Shown piece by piece: positions 1-10,636 of a DNA stretch of 64,000 nt (positions are counted from its first letter, which is position 1; every line of letters begins with the position of its first letter). This DNA comes from Zelopaecilomyces penicillatus. Taxonomy: Eukaryota; Ascomycota; Sordariomycetes; Hypocreales; Pseudodiploosporaceae. A program made the translations under genes and the position numbers. Below the pieces are notes generated by a model. That model made no database searches. It worked only from the letters and a program-made list of their open reading frames with translations, and was not told where the DNA came from. The stretch is from assembly GCA_005765155.1 (NCBI GenBank), contig VCCP01000003.1, forward strand, positions 5,952,001 through 6,016,000, given 5' to 3'.

Positions 1-3000
1 AAATGCCCAACGTCCAACTATCTGATAAAAAGTTGTGTAAATGGGGGGAGATGTGTCTCAGACAGCCATTGAGGCTATGTCTGTTCAGCGCTACGGGACC
101 CGGAAGCAAAAGCTGCGGCTTCTGATCGGCTGTTTACTTTGACGAGAAGCGGGAGAGGGGGGGACAATAGGAGTGGGTAACCGGGAGCAGATGGCGATCG
201 AGGGTCGAGGGGGTCGAGAGCAGGGGTGGCTGTACAACACTACGTGGTATAGCATCCGCCAATTGTCAGAATATCGGCTTGTTTTTACTTCTAACGGGGC
301 CAGTATCTGTTATGCTGTCAACTGTCATTTAGCCGTGTGTCTCTGCGTCCTATGCCAAGTCTTTTACATTCTGTCCCTGTCTCAAAAGCTAGGCACCGTC
401 CCGCCCAACGCTCCGCTTATCCCTGCGATCACGAGAATGAAGTGGCGTTGAATGCTTCTTGTCCCATCTGCAAGTATCCGAAATCGTGAGAGGCTCATAT
501 GCAAAAGTTCATCACAGAAGGCGCCCCCCAAACACGCATACCTACCTACGTCATTTATGCTACACACTATATCATCACTGTTTTTCTCTCTCTTGGTCTC
601 AAGGTTGTGTGGATGGGCTGTGTCACAAAGAAGATGTGCTACTACATGGATGACGGATAGATAGCTAGCTGGGCTAATTCTGGCAACGTTCTTTTGTAAG
701 AAAGAAAAATGTTTCACAGGCTGGGGTTTCGCAAACAGGGGGGTGTGTGTTAGTGGAGATGTATGCGTATAGGAGGCGTGAGAGGCGTGAGAGGCGTGTC
801 GTCTGTAATACACATCGGCAGTGTGTGCCGGCGTGGCGTGGCGGCTCAGATGGGGCTATAATGAAGTTTTGTTTTGGGGGAGTAAGGGGGGAGTAAGGAT
901 ATTGTACCCGATTCATCGCTTCTTCAGAATGAAAACGGAGTTTGCCAGGTATTCTGTAGAGTTACCACCGCCGCCGCCGCCGCCATTCGGAAGTGTTGGT
1001 CGTCATCAATGAGGCGGAAGTGCCACCATTCCAAGGCTGTTAGATGCTTGGTTGGTTGTGCTTGGTGTTGACGGATGTGGCTTATACTTTCGCTACGTGG
1101 GCGTTTCCTGTTCCTGATGGGTGTGTATCTCATTTCCTATTACAAGAAGTACGTAGTATGCTGGTATGCAGCGTTGGATGCAGATTTGATTGGCGGTTTG
1201 GTAGGAAGTTACTGGTTACAACTTGGAACCTGTCAGATGTACGTCCGCATTGGACTGACTACTCGCGCACGATCAACCGCTGGAGACAGATTGTTAGTGC
1301 CCAAGCTGGATAATCAATTGTATATAATTCACACCACATCATGATACTCAATCCTATCTGTCTGCGATTTCATACACAAGGTATCTGTGCCAGCAGCAAC
1401 CCAACCCAAATCCCATGTCGCATCCGGCAGATACATGTAGCAAAAGCCAATGTAGAGACTTCTAGTGCCGACAAACGTTTCACCTCCACAAGTACCAGGT
1501 TGTACTTGTATCATAGACACACCGCAGCCACGACATTCATAGCGAAGCCCAATGGGAATGGCGGTGATGGTGATCACTCTCCCATCTACGGGGGTCCACC
1601 CACTGCCTCCAAACAAAAATGCTGCGCCTCGACGCCGCCCCCGCTGCGGAGAAATCGGGAGGCAGCCAAGCAGCTTATTAGTATGAAGTTGGTCAACTGA
1701 TGAAGGCTTTTGTCTACATTTGACCAACAGCAGCCAATCATGAAGGGCTGATGTGCCGGACTCCCGTGCGGACGATGTCAAAGCACGAACCACATGAGGG
1801 GGGACAGCGACCCTGGATTTTGTTCCTAGAGGCTAGAGTCGATGGATTGGGAGATGGCTTCGTCTTGGCGGGAGTGCCAAGGCCATTGAGACGTTAGCAA
1901 ATGGGGCGAGGCTGCATGTCAACATCCATTGTATTCCTGTAGACTTGCTACCGTCCATGATGCCATTTTGGGGCCCCTTTCCCCCTCACAGCGCTCTACT
2001 AACAAACACGTAGATGAACCGGTGAAATTTCCCGCTCCAACATGCAAGAATGAAAAGCTGCTTAACGCAGTGTTGGGCTCATCTCCAGATCAGGACATGT
2101 CTCACAGCCTCGGTTGGTGGGCACGTGTTTCTGTCCACGGGTTATGTTCCAGACCGCCAAGATGGTTATCACGGCAATGCCTCCCCTTGTTTTTCCTTCT
2201 CCCGAGTTGCATGAATTGCGTGCCGTCCAGATGCATTCATATCCGCCATTCTTGGCGATAAAATGCCAAGCAGCTTGCGCGCAAACAGTCTCGACACTGC
2301 AGAAAATACGCCTTGGTGGGTTCTGGCAAAGGATTAAGGGTCCCTGTATCAAGTATGTGGGTATGTGAGTTGTTTCCAGTCTTGAGAGCACATCATCGGC
2401 TGCCGGCACTTGCAGTCAGCAACTCGGAAAATCCTCCCGTGTGGATCAATTTGACCAACTGGCTTATGTCGATTTTTGTTTCTAGTGTCATGCATCAACG
2501 ACCCTTAACGCGCGCCAAACCATGCAATGCCACCTCACTGCCGGGCTCCAAAGAAAAGCGACGTCACCTGCTATGTACACCTACAGGACTACTTGGACAT
2601 TGACTCGGTAAAACAAACTGCTGGCCTATTCCTGAAACGATAATATTACGTATGGCGACAAAGACGGCATTGCAAGAGGCATAGCTCGGTTCTACCTTTT
2701 GCCGTATGTATGTCTGACAGCCCCCTTCATAAAGAGATAGAACGCCCCGGAAAAAAAGAAACAAGAAGAATCGGGAAAATGTACTCCGTAGGCGGTTAAA
2801 TATTATTAAGCCGTTTGAATCAACAAGACATATTTTGTCTCACAGCACTGCAACAAAGAAGGGGAAAAAGAAACATTGCATATCCTGGCCCGCTCTGAGT
2901 CTCTGACAACCCCCAATCAATATTCTTCACCTACTATTCATTACGGTGTAGAAAATCTGGCAACTGCCATGAGCGGTACTAGTGGAGTCTGCAGACTTCA

Positions 3001-3175
3001 AAATACCCAAAAGAAGTCTATTTACCCGCTGCCGATCAGTACAGGACGTCGATCTCCCGCGAAGACGGAAAATATTAGTAGATCACCGAAAGCGCACCGG
3101 GTGAGCAGTGCAGACGCTGCCGGGCCGCAGATCTCCAGTCCTCGCATACTAATACTGCTGTTTCATGTAAATGTG

Positions 3176-3212
<37 letters not shown>

Positions 3213-3912
3213 GTATGCCAACGAATAGGAGTCTTCTGTCCGAGTGGCATGCGCCTGCAGATTCACACAGCACAGAGTAACTCGCATTTCTTGGCCTCAG
3301 CCACCGAGTGGCTTCTTTCTCGGGCCTATGTTCTGAAATCTTAATACGGCAATGGCGAGAGCCAGCCACGAAGAAGGGCTGCTGTGTTACCAACATGATG
3401 ATGTCTTGCTTTGATGACGGCATATGGTCGCACAAGTAAGGAGGCGGCCTCCCAGGGGCTGCTTAGAGATCGATCAACGTCTGCCAAAAGAGACGTTGGG
3501 GCTGGAATGAGCCTATCAAGAGATTCACCACCATGCAGTTAATCAAGAAAGACACATCGTTATTGTAAAGGAATTTATTGGAGTACGTTGCGGTATCGTC
3601 ACAAATGTTCCAAGGAGGAGGACCCACCAACCCTAACCCTACACTTAACCCCTCTCGCATGAGTCTCAATGAGGCCCACTCGTCGCGTCTGGTTGGGCTC
3701 TGACGCGTCTCAAACCGCATTCCGTCATCGAGACGTTTTAGCCGACCTACATGGGCATCTATGGGACACTTTCCAGCATCGCGAGATCGTTATCAATCTC
3801 TACCTTGAACAATTCAATGCCATATTAGATTAAAGCCGCTCAACTATCCCGTGCGATAGTCGTCTTGCTGGAGTCCGCAGCTGTCCCAGCTCCAACCTCA
3901 TCACAACACATT
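1..3912. other. Gene-poor left end, no supported gene
   Basis: Only short overlapping frames on both strands. None shows a recognisable domain or a splice-joinable structure. It holds a TG dinucleotide run (3181-3208), a CCG-rich patch near 968-983, GGCGTGAGA-type direct repeats near 775-800, and two tandem CCCTAA-like units near 3631-3645 that look like an interstitial telomere-type motif. A minus-strand frame at 1329-1793 is somewhat protein-like (several Cys and Gly) but I cannot assign it. The last few hundred bases are the CENP-T promoter. Confidence 0.5.
3181..3208. repeat. (TG)14 microsatellite
   Basis: Uninterrupted TG dinucleotide run of 28 bases in the intergenic left end. Confidence 0.95.
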
Positions 3913-5528
3913 ATGGATGCGGCCACCACAACTCCCAGCCGCCGTGCCATCAGCACAGAAGCGCCATCCTCTCGTCGCGCCGTACATACACCTCTCGATC
4001 GCAGCGCCTCGCGCGACCTTCTCAACTCTGTGCGTCACCGAACCCCAGCCTCAGGTGCCCGACGACCCTTCAACAATGCGCCGACACCGCACGCCAAAGC
4101 CGCGCGCAAAGCGCTGGACAAACGGCGAAACGCCATGTTCACACCCGGAAAGAACCGCCGGCGTAGTTTAAGGGACCAGAGGGAGACTCCAATGGACATC
4201 TTGCGCAACCTGGGTAGAGCGCTGGCTCCTCAGAGCAGGCCGATTTATTCATCCTCATCACCAGGGGATAAAACGTCATCAAGTATTGCGCCTATACCAG
4301 AGGAAGATGAGGACGATGAGCTGCCTATTGATCGGCCGAGACTGTCGCTACCGCTGGACGACGACGACGACGACGAATCGGATCTGCTCCCGCCGCGGTC
4401 ATCGGGTCTTGAGGAGGAGAACTATACGGTGCAGTCTATTGAACTACCGCGGCGCGCTATCAGCGAACAACCAGGTGGCAGATTAAGTTTTGGCAGTGCG
4501 AGGATGAGTGACATCTTTGGCAACGATCATACCTTGGATCTAGGACGGCAATCGGACTTTTTTCCTGGTCTTCTCGAGGACCTGGAGGCTAGAGGTGCCG
4601 CCGACTTTTCCTTCGAGCGGTATGTTGATCTCCACATGTCCTTTATATCTAAAGGAGCCCTTGACGGGTTACTAACAATGAAACCTAGGATTGAGATGGA
4701 TCCGACTCGAAGGACTACAATGGGTCGCGAAAGTGATTTCGGACTACAGATGCCCGCAGGGCTAGACGAGCAAACCACTTTCATGTTATCTGAGCCTGGT
4801 CTAGAAACTGATGTCACCTCCCCAATCAGGGAACCATCCATCGTCGAAGCCGCTGCCAATGAAGCTAGTAGTGAGAGGGGGGGTGATTTGTTCGACAATG
4901 AGTATCCAGACATGGCCGGCGTGGACTCGGACAGTGTCGGGGGGGAGATGGAGGTGCCAGAAACCGCCGACTTGGAACCGTCAAAACGATCCTCCAAAAT
5001 ACGGAAGAAGCATAAAAGAATCTCACGGCACGGCATTGAATACCCTCCACTCCCTCCGGCCTTTGTGAAAAAGGTCGCACAAACAGCACTACAATCCTCG
5101 GGGTTGAGCAACTCACGGATCTCAGCGGACACACTAACCGCTCTCACCCAAGCCTCAGAATGGTATTTTGAGCAGCTCGGAGACGATTTGGGGGCATATG
5201 CAAATCATGCCAAGCGGAAAACAATCGAGGAGAGCGATGTATTGACATTAATGCGAAGGTATGTATGTCCATTTCATATGGGTATCATTTTTGGGGGTTT
5301 TCCTCTATTTTCCAGAAATTGCCGACTCATAAACTAATCTTTCTTTTTACTTTTTTTTACAGACAACGTCAAGTTGGTGGTGACTCCACAATATTCTCTC
5401 TAGCCCAAAGACACTTGCCACGGGAACTTTTGCAGGATTTAAGAATGCCTGTGCCTCAACCATCAAAGCAGCGCCGTGCCAAACGAAGACGAGCAGAGGA
5501 TGAGCAAGATGCTACGGAAGTGACATGA
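3913..5528 (+). CDS. CENP-T-like inner kinetochore protein, three exons
   Basis: Histone-fold subunit of the inner kinetochore (CCAN) linking centromeric chromatin to the outer kinetochore; nuclear. Model: exons 3913-4619, 4689-5258 and 5363-5528, giving 480 aa. The frame opens further upstream only from a TTG, so I take the ATG at 3913. Intron 1 (4620-4688, 69 bp) has GTATGT, a perfect TACTAAC branch site and CTAG; it keeps frame and has no stop, so it is easily missed. Intron 2 (5259-5362) has GTATGT and TTTACAG. The N-terminus is basic and Ser/Thr/Pro-rich, the middle holds acidic runs (EEDEDDE, DDDDDDE), and the C-terminus (about residues 355-460) is a histone fold starting near PPLPPAFVKK and containing AKRKTIEESDVLTLMRR. 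It ends in a basic tail (KQRRAKRRR). The fold and layout fit CENP-T; another histone-fold CENP (such as CENP-S/W) would be much shorter. Confidence 0.85.
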
Positions 5529-5620
5529 AAGAGAAAAAAAAAAAGAGTTTGTTGTACAAAAGATGATCATGATGATGACAATGAAAGGTGTACTATTTTT
5601 TACACACTTTATGTCGGTTT

Positions 5621-6827
5621 TTACACTCTTCGGCTGGCCCGAACACGACGGGCAATCTCTGATGATGGCTTTTTGGCCACCATGTAGAGCATGATGGAGG
5701 TAGCTACCGCAAGGCCGTACCTATGATGGATCAGTAAGATGTGCTTGACACGTGTTGGGTGTGTACGAGAAAACGGGGTGTTAAGGCAGCCATACCATGT
5801 GAAGATGTACTGAGCGTGGTTGTTCCGCAAAGCGACCTCGGCGGCTCGGCCGTATGGAATACCGCGAGCTTCGAAATCCGTCATCCGTAAATAATCGGGT
5901 TCTAGAGTCATGTCCATTAGCATGGGAATAGGGACGCTGAGCTAATACAGGAAAGAAGGCGGGAACATAGCATACCCATAGTGACCTCAATCCAGACCGG
6001 TTGACTGCCTGTGAGCTCAGCCATCTGCTTCACATCTGGGAAATAGAATTCGCCTTTGTCGGGCCGATTATCAGGCGTAAACATATTCTTCTTCCACGGC
6101 TCGCGCAGCAACCCTTGCACTGTGACTAAACCCATAGGCAGCCCATCAAGCCGAGTCTTTTGATCGCGATGCTTCTTGCTAATCCAGCCGCGGTTCACGA
6201 GGATCGTGGAGCCGCCTTCACGCTCTAATGGTGTCACCACCATGTACCCATCATGGCCGTCGCGCATCCGTGGCCCGATTAACATTTCCTGGTCATGACG
6301 TAGGCGGCCTGTAGCGTAGACCCGGCGGTAGTCAAACTCATGTATGACAGTCGGGTCGATATTAGGAGGGAGGGGTAGCGGGTCGCGGATAAGGCGGTCT
6401 TCGAATTTGGTGATGAGGTCGGTTTTCCAGCCTAGACGCTGGACCTGCCATGTGCCGAGGACGAATGCGGTTATGGGAATGAGGGCTATAATATGGGGAT
6501 CTAGTTAGCTCCTCGAGACTTTTCCAAGTAAAAGAAAGGTATTTGGGGGAGGGGGGCAGAGGTCAACGAACCGAGAAGTATCAGGCCTGGTCCGTGTCGC
6601 TTTCCAGCGCGGACAATCTTGGGAGGCCCATCGAGAATAGAAACAAAATCAGGATCATCAGCCGTTGGTTTATTAAGCCGGCGACATGTCGTTGATATTG
6701 GTCTTTGGAGGGGGAGCCGACTCCCGGGAGCTACTGTGATGCGGCGAATGGTTCTGGTGCATTTCGGGGCGGATCTGGCGAGGCTGCAGACGCGCAGACT
6801 GCGCAGTAACGGTATTGAACTGTTCAT
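5621..6827 (-). CDS. SHY1: SURF1/Shy1 cytochrome c oxidase assembly protein
   Basis: Mitochondrial inner-membrane factor for assembly of cytochrome c oxidase (Cox1 maturation). Four exons: 6572-6827, 5976-6485, 5901-5796 and 5720-5621, giving 323 aa. Introns are 86, 74 and 75 bp; the acceptors read TTATAG, TCTAG and CATAG. The N-terminus is basic and Arg/Ser-rich, as in a mitochondrial presequence. Hallmarks in order: a first membrane segment ending in GTWQVQRL, the YRRVYATG region, ILVNRGWI, WKKNMFTPDN, PVWIEVTMEPD, GRAAEVALRNNHAQYIFTWY, then a second membrane segment. The splice at 5902-5975 was chosen because it joins VTM directly to EPD, as expected for the family. A longer upstream ATG (7079) exists but adds a low-complexity leader. 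Tail to tail with CENP-T. Confidence 0.93.
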
Positions 6828-7173
6828 TTTTTTGAATTGTGCATGGGAGCGTTTAATTGAGGCTAAAGCAGGGGGGTTGCGACAGATGGGGGAGAATAGC
6901 GCGAACGTTGGTCGATATCTTGAAGGTTTAGGTGGATGACGATGGAGCTTTGAGTGTGGATGTGGCAGAATTAATTCACCGCTTGCCGAGGTTGGTTGTT
7001 GAACGGGAACTAGATCCAAGGTTGACCACCTTGACAGCTTCTTTGAATCATCTTGAAAAGAAGAAAAACTACTATGCAAGAGAATAATATTATTTCTGTG
7101 TCATCATGCTAACTCGCTCGCATTCTAACCCTCTAGCCTTTATCATCAGCCATTCTAGTCGTCAATTAATGCA
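6828..7173. promoter_or_regulatory. SURF1 upstream region
   Basis: The space between the SURF1 start and the 3' end of the CinA-type gene, both on the minus strand. It holds the SURF1 leader and promoter. No distinct motif seen. Confidence 0.4.
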
Positions 7174-7728
7174 TCAAGACTCCGTCTCTGTCTTTGACCC
7201 AGAAAGAAGCACCTCGCGCATTCGAGCCAGAGCTTCGAGAACAGTTGCCTGTCTGATTCCATCCCGATCACCAGGAAAGTGAAACGGACCCCAACCCTGG
7301 CTTTTGGTTGGCGATGCGATGCCAATAAACACCATCCCTACTGGCTTCCCGTCCTGCGGAGTTGGGCCAGCGACGCCCGTCGTGCTGATACCCCAAGTGG
7401 TATCGGTATTATCAACTTTTGTGATGGTTCTCACGCCGGCAGCCATCTGGGCCGCGACGTCTTCATGGATGACGCCATGCGTTGAGATCAAATCTGCGTC
7501 CACGTTGAGGAGCTGCTGCTTGAGGGGTGTGGCATAGGAGACAACACCACCGCGGAAGACGGCGCTGGCACCAGACACAGAGGTCAGTGCGGCCATGATG
7601 CCTCCTCCGGTTAAAGACTCGGCGACTCCAACTGTGTCTCTGTTCTTTTTGAGTAACTGAATCACATCCCGGGCGATGTCATGCACCGTCTCTGTGCTTC
7701 TGCTGATGTATTTGGGTTCTGTCTCCAT
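7174..7728 (-). CDS. CinA C-terminal-type amidohydrolase (NMN deamidase family)
   Basis: Single-exon, 184-aa protein consisting of a stand-alone CinA C-terminal domain. In bacteria this domain (PncC) deamidates nicotinamide mononucleotide; the fungal role is inferred only. Key motifs are VGVAESLTGGGI (residues about 30-41, catalytic Ser region), FRGGVVSYAT, GVIHEDVAAQMA, and GISTTGVAGPTPQDGKPVG near residue 115. Length fits the family. A second in-frame ATG at 7884 would add 52 residues rich in Arg/Ser/Pro that could be a mitochondrial leader. I prefer 7728 because the family starts just before this point, but both are open. Upstream of SURF1 in the same orientation, with no sign of co-transcription. 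Confidence 0.9.
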   Translation of the reverse strand: METEPKYISRSTETVHDIARDVIQLLKKNRDTVGVAESLTGGGIMAALTSVSGASAVFRGGVVSYATPLKQQLLNVDADLISTHGVIHEDVAAQMAAGVRTITKVDNTDTTWGISTTGVAGPTPQDGKPVGMVFIGIASPTKSQGWGPFHFPGDRDGIRQATVLEALARMREVLLSGSKTETES

Positions 7729-9224
7729 TGTGTGTATTGACGATGGAAACTGCGAATATGTAGAAAACGACAGGCTTGGTGATGCTGCTTCAGATTGGCT
7801 ATGAAACGGAGTTGGTCTTGTTGAGCAGTGTGTTAATATTCTTCGAACACAACCAACTGGAAGCGAGATTCTTTGACGAGCCATTCTCCAAATTTGTAGA
7901 CAACTTGACAGTTCTTATAAAAAGAGGCATCAAACTCAAAAGAAAGTCTGGCTCACGACCAGGTGGGTGCGATGCATCGCCCGATTGTGGCTGCAGCTTC
8001 ACTTTAGGTATCAAAGCGGCAAGGCACAATCCTCCTCATGTTTTCCTGGAGAGTCTCTCGCTGCCTATCGACTAGCAGCAGGCAACAGCAATCATTGGAC
8101 TTGGCATCGATAGTTGAACAGCCTCAAAAGTCCACGTCCAGTTAATTGCAAGAAACTGTTTCAATCGACTTATACTTGTCAAGGGTAGGTATTTGGACGT
8201 GGCTAAATGTTCCCCCACCATTGACTCATACATGTCCCACGCCATGAAAGCTATGGTGTTGGGAATGCACAGTGCTGGTTTTTTATAAGCACGGTATCCA
8301 GTCAATGCACTGTTCCAGTGTACTAGCTGCTATGGGCGGTACACAGACCCCCATTATCGTCGTGTGCACAGTGTCGGCGGCTTCCATACTACAGCCTCTG
8401 CGTCATGCTGGGGATCGTCGTCCTTTATAGCTCGGCAGATGCTGATGACAGCCGTTTTATGGTCAACATGCTCAACCTATCAATGCCGTCTGACAGGAAC
8501 GGCTGCCTAGATTTGGCAGCGTGCAGGCCCTGATCCCTGTAAAGAGATGCCTTGTGCGTCAGCATTGCGGACGATCCTTGATCGTATGTCTGTGTGCGCT
8601 GTCCTCGGTGCCTCTTCTTTGCTGATGATCTGCAGGACAACGTCAACTGTATATCCATGATATCTTCCCTACCCTTGTCTTGAGGCGGAAAGATCAGACA
8701 GATTGCATTACTATGTATTGGTGCTGGAATATATCTGTGCACAGCGCTAGCAAGAATTCTTGCCAAATGTTTCGAAATGTCATGACTCACGAGTCGGGAA
8801 TCACTATTTGTGCTGGTTTCTCTGGAAGGTTCATCCTCAAACACTTTCATCTCGCCATCTCGCCATCCCCCTATCAACAGCCGAAATCGAGCCTACGATG
8901 GCGAAATAGACTTACAGGCATGCATACAGAGATAGACCCGCCAATAAAATAGACAAGGTCCTGGCGACATGTGATTGTCAGCAGTCAGATCTGTAAGATG
9001 ACATTGCCGCCATTCTCTTACTACTTGGGTACATATTATTACTGTGAAAATTCTACCCCGAGATAACCATGTAGACAATAAATATTTGTAAATGATAATT
9101 CAGCCGCTCTGATAGAAATTTAAAAAAGGTATCAACACCAATGTCTCCAAAAAGATTAAAAAAAGAAGAAAAGAACACGCTGATGAACTCCAGTACAGAT
9201 GTAACAATATCCAGATCACCCCTG
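7729..9224. other. Intergenic, no gene seen
   Basis: Contains the CinA-type gene promoter and the 3' side of the terpene cyclase. Frames here are short, show no domain, and overlap on both strands. The longest (8425-8877, minus) has no family features. Confidence 0.5.
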
Positions 9225-10636
9225 CTACAATGGAATGACCATGGATCCATCAGCCTGGACATATTGGCCCACATTATACCGCCCACACTCCAATCTGCAG
9301 TCGCCGTTAGCCATCAGGGACTATATCTCAAAGAATAATGTTCAGGATCAAACTTACGTCCAAGACAAGTTGCCGGTTTGGTTATGCTCAAGAAGCTGGA
9401 TATACCTTGCGACGTCGGCTCTCAGTTCCCGGTTTCCGTCTACCATGTTGAGCAATGAGCGGGCAGCTTTGTTGAACTGCCGTACCGACCATCGGAGCTC
9501 GTTCATGAGGTCTGATACGACGGAATCTAGAGATCGGCCAGTGTCTTGCATCGTAATGGGTACAAGGCTGTGCAGACTTCCGTGCTAAAAGTTTGAAGAT
9601 GATAATTAATGATTTGTTCATTCCATAAGTGGTGAGGCAACATACCATTTCTTTCTTAAGTGATAATAAGTCGTTGATGCTAGGAAACTGTCAGTCACGG
9701 TTTGGCCCCCCTCGGATTCTGCTACCATCACACCCCATGGCAAGCATTCACTTACATGACAACGTTGCGGTTAGTCTCTGTCCAGAGGGTCCAGAGTTCC
9801 GGTGTCTGGAACAGTTCTTCTGGAAGCTTGACACCAGCCGTGTATCTAACAACCCCGCGTCAGTACAGTTTTCTTCTTGGCAAAATAAAGGATTAGAGCC
9901 ATGTCTCACTCAGCAAGTGCACATCCCGCAAAAACTGATGATGTGCCCCATCTGTGAGACCAGTACTCCCTCACAGTCGGCAAAACACCCTTGTCCAGGT
10001 ATTTTTGCTCCACAGCGCAGTTCTCAATGTAGTACTTGAGCTCGGTGAAGAATCTCCACCGTTGAGCCAGGTCTACCTGTCTCTGGAATATCTCGCCAGC
10101 GTGTCGAAAAAGCGATGTAGCTGGTGAAGGTGCGACAGGCTCTCGAACCCACGGCTCAGTCAGGCCGAGATGGTAGGCGACATATTCGATGGTGCGTTCA
10201 TAGATCTCATCCATGTTGGTTGGGCGTCCTTCGATTTCATCTTCTCCGTCAAAGACGTCGTCCCAGACAAATAGCCAGAGATTGAAGAGTGTCATGGCTT
10301 CCTGACACTCTAGTGTAGCGTATGGCCACCATCTGCGACGAAAGCTGATTAGCAAACTTGATCTTTTTTTGGAATGAAAGGCATCATGGAATGCAAGTTA
10401 GGGTTGTATTGTTCCTACCTTGCAGCAAAAACAGGCAGATTTACTCTATCCACCTTTTGACGCACAATCGGGTCCTTGATCAACATATCCAGTCTTGAGT
10501 TGATCATTTTGGATAACGTTTGGAATTGGGGGCTTGAATCGGCTGCCAAAGAAGATAAGGTATCATCCAGGCTGGGTATGTATAGCTTCTTTCCCTTGAG
10601 CTCAAGAGAAATGTTGCGGTGGTATGTGCTGTCCAT
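9225..10636 (-). CDS. Class I terpene cyclase (sesquiterpene synthase type), six exons
   Basis: Ionises a prenyl diphosphate (probably farnesyl diphosphate) and cyclises it; soluble Mg-dependent enzyme. Exons: 10419-10636, 9910-10332, 9756-9845, 9646-9679, 9358-9584 and 9225-9294, totalling 353 aa. All five introns are 61-86 bp with GT..AG ends and phases that match. Motifs: aspartate-rich WDDVFD (near residue 110), a basic/aromatic WRFFTELKYY helix, the RW pair in the YWSHRWGTS helix, the NSE metal triad spanning the splice as NDLLSLKKE, and a C-terminal RY pair (GRYNVG). Both metal-binding motifs and the RY pair are intact, so it is probably active. Length matches fungal and bacterial pentalenene/germacradienol-like cyclases rather than trichodiene synthase. 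No tailoring gene is adjacent; the nearest intact P450 is 10 kb away. The product cannot be read from sequence. Confidence 0.92.

Noticed and set aside
1329..1793. 154-codon minus-strand frame, Cys/Gly-containing
   Set aside because: No domain, no signal peptide, overlapped by a plus-strand frame, and no clear splice partners.
2062..2409. Minus-strand frame with a WHFIAKNGGYECIW-like text
   Set aside because: Looks mildly like a small secreted protein, but no start exon with a signal peptide could be joined.
3631..3645. CCCTAA-like telomere units
   Set aside because: Only two units, so not evidence for a chromosome end; similar short units occur near 30912 and 47058.
9235..9588. Plus-strand frame over the terpene cyclase 3' end
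   Set aside because: Shadow of the minus-strand cyclase exons.
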